Shown here in pieces: positions 56,647 through 64,000 of a DNA stretch of 64,000 nucleotides; the stretch's first letter is position 1; every line of letters starts with the position of its first letter. Position numbers and translations under genes: made by a program. Under the pieces are notes generated by a model, which saw nothing but the letters and a program-made list of their open reading frames with translations, ran no database searches and was not told the DNA's origin. The stretch covers positions 202,113-266,112 of the forward strand of contig JAUTXW010000955.1 of the NCBI GenBank assembly GCA_030620095.1. Reading direction: 5' to 3'. Source of the stretch: Kuschelorhynchus macadamiae (Eukaryota > Arthropoda > Insecta > Coleoptera > Curculionidae).

Positions 56647-57040
56647 ATGAGTGAATCAGTTGGAGAAAGAAATCGATCCATTCCGCTTCAGACAATTAGC
56701 CTCGAAGAAATTATACCAGGAGTTCAAGAAGAAAATATACCATTAGTTCGAGAAGAAAATAATGGGATTGTTTTAAAAAATTTGAATAAAACTGAGAGTG
56801 AAGAGAAAAAAAGTGTTTTGTGCTATTTGTTTTGAAATAATCGAATATTATGATTCATGTAGACCAAATACATGTTCCCACATTTTTTGTTTAAAATGTA
56901 TTTTAAGATGGAATGATGAAAATGGTTGTTCTATAATGGTAAACAATTGTCCTGTATGTCGCACTAGATATTACTATTTGGTACAAATCTTCAAAGATGT
57001 AATTAGACATCATTTTGTTGTAATTTTAAAAAGAGGATAA
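56647..57040 (+). pseudogene. RING-finger protein, frameshifted
   Basis: The first frame (ATG at 56647) reads 55 or so residues rich in Glu and Asn. A poly-A run near 56806 then shifts the frame into a C3HC4 RING: FCAICFEII, CRPNTCSHIFCLKC, NNCPVCRTRYYYLVQ, ending at 57038-57040. RING proteins of this size are typically E3 ubiquitin ligases. The position beside a Polinton-type polymerase gene suggests an element- or virus-derived gene rather than a host gene. One base too many or too few in a seven-A run is the only visible defect, so a sequencing error is possible. Confidence 0.75.
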
Positions 57041-57610
57041 TATTTTTTATAATTTGTGTTTGTGAAAACTCTGGTAACAAATAATTTTGTAAAAAAAGTA
57101 AATGTAAATATATATAATAATTGACACACATTTTTTCCTTTTCCTATATTGAAACGACAACAATGATCTAACAAGTTTTTTAATACATACTAATTTTCAC
57201 ATTACATAACAAAACAATTGTTATGGGTTTACACAAAAAGTGCCACGCCCTAAAATGGCACCACTTTTGCAAATGGAAGCTTAAATTTTCTTATGGGAAT
57301 TTACATGTAAAAATGACGGTTTTGATTGTCGGACCGGCATAGCCTAATCTACTACTTTTTAATTATACTAATAATATTAATATAATTTGCATCAAGTAAG
57401 AGAAAACTCAATTGAATACAGAAACAAGCGTTAACAAAATGTTATGCTAATATATGAGTGCTTCTAGTGGCAGTTGACATAATCGACACTTTTTTTACAT
57501 ATGATTAGCTATTTCATTTACAAATACAGTGTCAGATGTTAGAATAAAAAGAAGTATTTTGCATATAGCAATGAAAATATATAACCGCTTATAGTAACAG
57601 TTGACATTTT
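57041..57610. other. AT-rich spacer, nothing recognised
   Basis: No frame or motif beyond AT-rich sequence. Confidence 0.5.
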
Positions 57611-57770
57611 TTAAAATTAATATTGTTGACATATTCTACTTATTATCTTTACAATTTATGTTTAAAATTAATATTTTTGATATAATCTACCCATTACGTT
57701 TATAACCTATATTTAAAATTAATATTGTTGAAATAATCTACCCATCACCTTTACAAACTATGTTTATTAT
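57611..57770 (+). repeat. Three tandem units of about 51 bp
   Basis: Units begin TTTAAAATTAATATT at about 57610, 57661 and 57712, each with CTAC and TTTACAA-type ends. They run up to the stop of the gene on the minus strand at 57770. Confidence 0.75.
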
Positions 57771-58393
57771 TAATATTTAACAACATAATTTTCTATCTCT
57801 TTTTTTTCATTTTTGTTGCAGTAAAAGCAAGCATGTTCAGGAATTAGTAGAAAAAGATGTATCCTACAAATAGCACAATGTAAATCAGAAGCACTAACAA
57901 CATAGGCTCTTTTGTAGTGGCAGCTCACATGATCGGACTCCCCTCTCCGTAAATATCTCATGTGAATTGCACTACAAGGAAGGCAAATAGCAAATGTTCC
58001 TAGTCTTCGACTTTCAATTTTAGAGTAGCTTTGTATAACACATACATCTTTTTCTTCAAAATTATTAAATAATTCACTAGCCCTAAACTTGCTTACTTTT
58101 ACGTCAGCCTCGGTTCCTAAATTTAGTAGTTGTCCATCCATGTCCACTCCTTCGTCAATTTCCTGATCATCTTCCTCCATCTCTTCTTCTTCCTCCTCAA
58201 TATAATTAATGTCGATGTTACATAAGAATGATCTTCTAACAAGCCTAGATGATTTGTCCAAAAATGAATGTTTATAAGTGATGGAATCGCCTTCCAAGTT
58301 AATAAAAATTTCTTTTCTTTCTTCAATTTGAGCGGCGTTCTCCACATTATTTTCTTCAATTTGGTCAGCGTTTCCAATCATATTTTCTGCCAT
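57770..58393 (-). CDS. Acidic Cys/His-rich protein, unrecognised
   Basis: About 207 codons from MAENMIGNADQ at 58393; an in-frame ATG at 58438 is less likely because its extension is AT-rich and hydrophobic. N-terminal third polar; a strongly acidic block near residue 70-85 (EEEEEEMEEDDQEIDEG); C-terminal third with paired Cys and His: CLPC, HVSCHYKR, HCAIC, HACFYC, which suggests a zinc-binding fold, perhaps treble-clef or RING-like, though no family is recognised. Divergent from the RING gene, to which it is convergent (tail to tail, 730 bp apart). Uninterrupted, unlike most frames here. Context suggests a Polinton or virus-derived accessory gene. Confidence 0.6.
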   Translation of the reverse strand: MAENMIGNADQIEENNVENAAQIEERKEIFINLEGDSITYKHSFLDKSSRLVRRSFLCNIDINYIEEEEEEMEEDDQEIDEGVDMDGQLLNLGTEADVKVSKFRASELFNNFEEKDVCVIQSYSKIESRRLGTFAICLPCSAIHMRYLRRGESDHVSCHYKRAYVVSASDLHCAICRIHLFLLIPEHACFYCNKNEKKEIENYVVKY

Positions 58394-58619
58394 CGTTAGG
58401 AGCTTTAGATTTAGATAGATATATTTGATAAAAAACAATTTTGGTTATAGCTTATAAAATAATATCGACAACTGATATTACAGCGAATGATACTGTATGA
58501 TCGTCGAGTGGATGTTCTTAAGTATATATCCCATCAACCACCACTTTTACTACCTGCAATACTTAAGTTTTTTTTTTTTTTTGTTTCTTTTTTCGCTGTC
58601 CCTTTCCCTGTCAGTTTCC

Positions 58620-58705
58620 TCGGGGGGGGGGGGGGGGGCCAAGGGGGGCTTCGCCCCCCTCCCCGCTCCGCCAACCCCCCTAAGGGGGGCTTCGCCCCCC
58701 TTAAA
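58620..58705. repeat. G-tract followed by two GC hairpins
   Basis: A run of about 16 G is followed by two copies of AAGGGGGGCTTCGCCCCCCT, each a near-perfect hairpin, separated by CCCGCTCCGCCAA-type sequence. This is the most GC-rich spot in an otherwise AT-rich window. Confidence 0.9.
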
Positions 58706-58864
58706 CCACCCTCACTCTCACCTTATCTTCTTTCTCTCCCTTCCTTCTTTCTCTTTTTTATATGTTTCTCCGTTTTCCTTCCTTCTCCTTTTTCCTTCCT
58801 TCTCCTTTTTCCTTCCTTCTTCTTTTTCTTTCCTTCTCCTTTTTTCTTTTCTTCTTTTTTTTTA
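58706..58864 (+). repeat. Polypyrimidine tract
   Basis: About 150 bp nearly free of purines on the plus strand, built of CTTCCTTCTCCTTTTT-like units. Overlapping open frames across it are low-complexity artefacts. Confidence 0.9.
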
Positions 58865-58866
58865 AT

Positions 58867-58935
58867 CTAACCTAACCTAACCTAACCTAACCTAACCTAA
58901 CCTAACCTAACCTAACATAACCTACCCTAACTTAA
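58867..58935. repeat. Interstitial telomere-like (CCTAA)n repeat
   Basis: Nine perfect CCTAA units (58871-58915) and several imperfect ones after. The complement is TTAGG, the common insect telomere repeat. Confidence 0.9.
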
Positions 58936-58979
58936 CTTACCCTGAAGCGGGTAGCCCTAAATTGGGGAACCGGGATTTT

Positions 58980-59025
58980 AGTCTCGGAAATTCCGGGGTC
59001 CGGGGGGGGGGGGGGGGAGGGGGGT
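58980..59025. repeat. G-rich tract
   Basis: Fifteen or so consecutive G, then AGGGGGG, about 60 bp beyond the telomere-like repeat; a G-quadruplex is possible. Confidence 0.8.
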
Positions 59026-59324
59026 AAGGTTGTTGATCGGCTTGGGAAAGTGGTTTTTAGAGATTGTCGTTCAACTTTAAGTAGGACACATGTGATTAAC
59101 TTTTGCATATAAAATCGCCTCAGCGAAGAGACGAATGCAATTGATTTCTGCATTCACACTGTGCAGAGCTCGCGAGTTTTCTGGTGTTTACATTGTGTCT
59201 ATTTGGTAAATTTTTATTTTTATTTCTAACATTTTTATTTGGCAAGATTTAATTCTTATATATATTGGTGACATTTTTATGTACATTTGTGGCATTTTTA
59301 TTTGTTATTACGATTTTTTTCATA

Positions 59325-60226
59325 ATGGACAATTTTTTGGCATCGAGTAGCAAAATAATTGACAATGACTTTGACTTATACACATGTACTCAAATGCAGA
59401 ATTTTGCAAACCAACAAAACAATGAAACAGACGTATTTACAACTAGTCAACAACAAACTATTCAGGACTTGAATGAAATTATTTATAATAGCCAAGTTCA
59501 GAATAATGCCAACAAACACAACAACGAAAAATATTTATTTACAGCTACTCAACAACAAACTCTTGACGATCTTAATGACATTATTGACAACAAAACGGAC
59601 TTAATTACAACAAAAACTAAACAAACTCTTGAAGAACTGAATGACATTGACGAAACTGAAAATTCTAGCTGTGAGGATATTGTTTGTTTTCAAAAATCTA
59701 ATCCAAATTATTTAACATTAAAATCGCCAATTAATTCTCCGAGACCAATTTGCTCTCCCTTTTTGTTTAGTGAAAATTCTGATTCGGAAGAAGAACAAAT
59801 TGATCAAAATTTAAGTTTGGCTATTTGTCCTACTAATTCACCATATGATATTGTAAATTCTGATTCGCAAGAAAAACAAATTGATCAAAATTTAAGTTCG
59901 GCTATATCTTCTATTAATTCACCATATGCTATTGTAAATTCTGATCCGCAAGAAAAACAAATTGATGCAAATTTGACTTCGGATATTTCTCCTAATAATT
60001 CACCAGTTGAACAAAATTCAATTTCGAAACCATCATTTATCATTAAAAAAAATTTAAAATTAATAAAAAAAATAAAAAACAAATAGCAAACCTTAAGTGT
60101 CTGGGTTTCGCTATTCAAAATTTAACTAATTTGATCACAATTAAAAAGGGAGACGAAAGTACGGTGAATTATGTTAAACAGGCCTTTGACAAATTAGTTG
60201 ACTCATTTGAAGAAATGGATTCATAA
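59325..60226 (+). pseudogene. Asn/Gln-rich protein with internal repeats, one frameshift
   Basis: The ATG at 59325 (MDNFLASSSK) opens 254 codons to 60086. The N-terminal part has three QQQTIQDLNEII-like units (near residues 45, 85 and 105). The second half has three units of about 28 residues, each with NSD-QEKQIDQNL and a NSPY end. In a neighbouring frame a plausible C-terminus follows (CLGFAIQNLTNLITIKKGD, KQAFDKLVDSFEE) to a stop at 60224-60226; an A-rich run near 60060 is the likely frameshift. No family recognised. It lies 170 bp upstream of the polymerase gene on the same strand and probably belongs to the same element. It could be a structural or DNA-associated accessory protein, but no motif says so. 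Confidence 0.55.
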
Positions 60227-60241
60227 AGTCAATTAATTTCT

Positions 60242-60418
60242 ATTGCTTTTTTCAAAATTTGACTATAACTAAATAAAAATGCACAATATTAATTTTATTA
60301 TTATACAAAGAACTTCAAAAATGCAATTGCTTTTTTCAAAATTTGACTATAACTAAATAGAATTGCACAATATTAATTTTATTATTATTATTATTATGCA
60401 GAAAACTTCAGAAATGCA
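60242..60418 (+). repeat. 84-bp tandem duplication upstream of polymerase gene
   Basis: Units 60242-60325 and 60326-60418 share TTGCTTTTTTCAAAATTTGA and the following 50 bases. The second unit has a longer ATT run and contains the putative start codon at 60396. Confidence 0.85.
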
Positions 60419-63400
60419 TAAGTGTGTAACATGTAATAAAGTCTTTACTAGAAAGGATAATTTACTGCGACATATTAAAAAACATGTTAACGGAAATTCC
60501 ACAAAACTCAACAGTTGGTTGAAAAAACCAAAGCTTGTTAAAGGTAAGAACATTTTATTTTTCATGTCATATTTTGTAAAATATTTTGTAAAATATTTTT
60601 TTCTTAATTTATATAGATTCTACAAATATTGTAAAATATTGTAAAGAATGCAAGAAAAATATAAACCAAAGTCTATGGGGTGGACATCTTCGATCTAGTG
60701 TGCACAAGAACAATTCCAAAATAGGCTTGGAGGAAGGTGTTGAAATTATCAAGTCAGCATTCAGGGAACGAATAATATCTTATAGGATTTCCTCACACCA
60801 AAACTTCATAAATGTGAAAGAATATTTTCAACATTTGGAATACAAAATTGCACATCTAATAGATCAAGAACTGCAGAAACATAAATGTATCAAGCTAAAT
60901 ATGGAACTGTTCGGTTTCTATTTTAACCCCAGCAGCGACAGCTATGATGTCAAATCTTTTAATGCGCCGTTCCAAGTCATTTGCCAGGGATATCAGAAAA
61001 AAGAACTGTTAGAGCAAATCTGCACCATTATTGACCAGAAAGCTGACGAATTTGCAGAAAGAGATTCAGGTAAAGAATTTATTTTCGATTTTACAACAGC
61101 AACAAAAAAAGTAATTTTTTAATTTTTACGTTGCAGGATGGGCTTTGATGAATTTACTTCATTTGGAAATTAATGTTAACAAGCACAATCCGCTGAGAGC
61201 CTCATCTTTTATCGAACTTCCTCAAGAGATCAAGAGACGTCAAGCTGTGATCAACATTAGGAATGATGACAACTTTTGCTTCGCCTGGGCAGTTGTGTCT
61301 GCTCTTCACCAACCACGCGGATTAGATTTTGAAACTTCATCCTACCCACACTACTCTTCTGTTTTGGATATGTCAGGTATAGAATTTCCAATGTTGCTAA
61401 AGAACATTAAGATTTTTGAAGAAAAAAATAACATTTCTATTAATGTATATGGATTAGAAATTATAAATCCTAAAAAGGGGTATGAAGTAATTGGTCCACT
61501 TTATTATTCATCGAATAAAAAAAATCAACATGTCAATTTATTGTTAATAAGTGATGATGATGAAAAAACTTTTCATTATTGCTATATTAAAGATTTATCA
61601 AAACTAGTTTCTGCACAAATTTCTAAACATCACGGAAAAAAATATATTTGCGATGGTTGTTTACAATATTTCCCTACAGAAGAAAATTTATTACAACACA
61701 ATAGCTATGATTGTGATCATTTACGAATTAACCTACCTTCTAAAGAATTAATAAAAGATAAGTTTGGAAACTATTCATATGATAATATTTTGAAATTTGT
61801 AAATTATCATAAACAAATGAAAGTTCCTTTCGTGGTGTATGCAGATTTTGAATGCATTTTAAAGCCTTTAAATAATGACAATGTTGATAAAAATCCTAAT
61901 ACTTCATACACCTTAAAACAATATGAACATATTCCACATTCATTTGCCTATTACATTAAATGTTCCTTCGACGATAATTATTCTAAATTTGAAAAATATA
62001 GAGGTCAAAATTGTGATACATTATTTATAAATTCTTTAGAAAGAGATGTGTATAACATATACAATAAATATTTAAAGGCTCCTAAAAAAATGATCCCTTT
62101 GAACGAACTGGACAAAATTTATCATAACTATGAAAAAGTTTGTCATATTTGTAATAAACCTCTTTTAAATGACAGGGTTGCAGATCATTGTCATATAACC
62201 GGTCTTTATAGAGGTCCAGCTCATTCACTCTGCAACATAAATTACAGAATACCTAACTTTATTCCAGTTATATTGCATAATTTGCGTAATTATGATTCTC
62301 ATCTATTTCTTAAAAAATTATGCTTAAACAAAGAACAACTAACAGTTATCGCACAAAACAAGGAAAAATATATTTCATTTGAAAAGCTTATTCATGTGGA
62401 TAACTATTTTGATAAAAAGACACAAAAGGCTAAGAAAAAAAATATATCATTAAGGTTTATTGATTCTTTTCAATTTCTATCCCATTCTTTATCAAAACTC
62501 TCTGAAAGCTTAAAAGATGAACAATGTAAGGAAATAAAAAAAATTTTCAATGATGAAGAAAGATTTAAACTTATTCGGCAAAAAGGTGTATTTCCTTACA
62601 GTTATATTGATGATTATTTAAAATTAGAAGAAACAAATTTACCTCAGAAAGACCAATTTTATAATACTTTAACGGATGAGCACATCAGTGATGCAGAATA
62701 CCAAAGAGCTGTAAAGGTTTGGCAATTGTTTAAATGTGAATCTCTTGGTCAATACTCCGACGTTTACTTACTCTCTGATACTTTACTTTTGGCAGATATT
62801 TTTGAAAATTTTAGAAGCACTTGTTTATCCACATATAAGCTCGATCCAGCTCATTTTTACACTTTTCCAGGTTTATCCTGGGAGGCGTGTTTGCGTTATA
62901 CTGGAATAGAGTTAGAATTGTTAACTGATCCAGATATGATACACTTTTTCAAAAAAGCGTTCGCGGTGGTGTGAGCTCTTGCATTTGTAGAAAATCTGAA
63001 GCTAATAACCCATTTCTTTTAAATTTTGATCCTTTAAAGCCAACTAAATACATAATTTATTATGATGCAACAAATTTGTATGGTTATGCAATGTCACAGC
63101 ACATTCCAACGGGAGATTTTGTTTGGTTAACAGATAAAGAAATCAATGATTTAAATATTATGAATATTTCTAAAAAATCTAATAAGGGATATGTTTTAGA
63201 AGTTGATTTAGAATATCCTACAAGTCTACATTCCTATCATAACGATTTTCCGTTTTGTCCAGAAAACTTTAAACCGCCAAATTCTAAATGCATAAAATTA
63301 ATACCCAATTTAAATGATAAATCAAAATATGTTATTCACTATCAATTATTAAAACAATGTTTGGAACATGGACTCAAGTTAACTAAAGTTCATAGAGTTT

Positions 63401-64000
63401 TACAGTTTTCTCAATCTGATTGGTTGAAAAAATATATAGACTTGAATTCAAGATTAAGAAATGATTCAAAGAATGAATTTGATCGTAATACTTACAAGTT
63501 GGCAAATAATAGTATTTATGGCAAGACTATGGAAAATGTTGATAGGAGAATTGACGTAAGACTTGTTACAGAGTGGGAAAAAATAGAAGAAAAGATGGTG
63601 CTGAGAATTTAATTGCAAAACCATATTTCAAGGACTTAACAATATTTTCTGAAAACTTGGTAGCTATTCAAATGCAAAAGATTCAAGTTACTTACAATAA
63701 ACCAATATATGTAGGCTTCTCAATATTAGATATATCTAAAACTGTCATGTATGATTTCTTTTATAATTTTTTAAAACCTCTTTATCAGGAAAATATTTCA
63801 CTTTTATACACCGATACCGATTCGTTCATTTTAGAAGTCACAACTCCAAATATTTATTCTGACATGATAAAAAATATTCACAAATTTGACACATCTAATT
63901 ATGAATTTAATAATATTCATGAAATGCCTATTACAAAGTCAGTTATAGGAAAATTCAAAGATGAATATGCTGGTGAACCCATTACTGCTTTCTTTGGTAC
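60396..64000 (+). CDS. Polinton-type DNA polymerase B with N-terminal zinc fingers, three exons, 3' end outside window
   Basis: Exons 60396-60543, 60617-61069 and 61137 onward. Zinc fingers: CVTCNKVFTRKDNLLRHIKKH, split from YCKECKKN with HLRSSVHK by intron 1. The polymerase part has INIRNDDNFCFAWAV, CDGCLQYF, exonuclease motif YADFEC (near 61845), HNH-like DHCHITGLYRG (near 62180), DSFQFLSHSL, QYSDVYLLSDTLLLADIFE, motif A YYDATNLYGYAMSQ, motif B KLANNSIYGKTMEN (near 63500) and motif C YTDTDSF (63807-63827). These fit protein-primed family B polymerases of Polintons/Mavericks and relatives. Two frameshifts, near 62960 and near 63590, break exon 3. Exonuclease and polymerase catalytic aspartates are kept. 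No integrase or capsid gene is in view. Confidence 0.85.
60544..60616 (+). other. Intron 1 of polymerase gene
   Basis: GTAAGA donor, TTTATATAG acceptor, 73 bp, phase 1. It has in-frame stops when read through and joins the two halves of the zinc-finger region in a continuous frame. Confidence 0.7.
61070..61136 (+). other. Intron 2 of polymerase gene
   Basis: GTAAAG donor, TTACGTTGCAG acceptor, 67 bp, phase 1. Splicing joins ERDSG to WALMNLLHLE and so connects the zinc-finger part with the polymerase part. Confidence 0.75.

Noticed and set aside
58487..58870. Two overlapping long frames of about 125 codons
   Set aside because: They run through the GC hairpins and polypyrimidine tract and consist of Phe/Ser/Pro/Leu runs; low-complexity artefacts.
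1..64000. CRISPR arrays, tRNA or rRNA genes, bacterial-type operons
   Set aside because: None seen. The regular repeats are transposon ends, microsatellites or the hammerhead array, and gene structure is eukaryotic.

Overview
This window looks like repeat-dense, AT-rich nuclear DNA from an insect. The evidence is the crowd of decayed mariner-like (DD40D/DD41D), IS630-like and hAT DNA transposons, Penelope-like elements (PLEs), several LINE lineages, a Polinton-type DNA polymerase gene with short spliceosomal introns, and a (CCTAA)n tract, the complement of the common insect telomere repeat TTAGG. That repeat argues against Diptera; a beetle or hemipteran is plausible but is a guess. I see no ordinary single-copy host gene with confidence, and no rRNA or tRNA genes.

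Layout. 1-3580: two mariner-like elements, the first with an intron-containing transposase. 3033-12268: a palindrome with arms of about 4.6 kb and a 45-bp centre, carrying two head-to-head PLE copies; a third, 5'-truncated PLE abuts it at 12269. 12930-17100: a LINE 3' fragment, a broken copy of an unnamed multicopy arthropod gene family, and a hAT remnant. 17100-20900: AT-rich DNA with old dispersed repeats. 20904-26539: a DD41D element with very long inverted ends, itself split by a 2.5-kb insertion flanked by CCGG. 27388-28880: an IS630-like pseudogene. 29113-31491: a PLE tail and a DD41D mariner. 33925-35764: another mariner. 36226-40631: a LINE with an intact ORF1 and broken ORF2. 40733-42087: a hAT element with a perfect 8-bp target duplication. 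43330-46008: an I/LOA-type LINE with RNase H. 46301-48287: a DD40D mariner inside a tandem duplication. 48887-51973: a composite with hAT-like ends and a PLE endonuclease remnant. 52240-52654: an L1-type ORF1 fragment. 52984-55584: an inverted tandem array of about 414-bp monomers. 55597-64000: a Polinton-like gene neighbourhood (RING protein, acidic Cys-rich protein, repeat-rich Asn/Gln protein, and a zinc-finger plus DNA polymerase B gene running off the end), with GC hairpins, a pyrimidine tract and telomere-like DNA in between.

The most interesting system is catalytic RNA. The array at 52984-55584 carries six complete hammerhead ribozyme motifs (three per strand) and one half motif at its centre, and a 12-bp direct repeat flanks it. 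It therefore looks like one inserted retrozyme-like unit rather than ordinary satellite DNA. The PLE copies each carry a smaller hammerhead-like motif near their 3' ends, and a separate PLE-like tail at 29.2 kb has another. So the possible mobilising machinery (PLE reverse transcriptase with GIY-YIG endonuclease) and a non-coding ribozyme repeat occur within 50 kb. A functional link between them is inference.

Almost every transposon gene here is broken by frameshifts, stops or internal deletions. The two large palindromes could be real inverted duplications or fold-back assembly artefacts; the sequence alone cannot decide.
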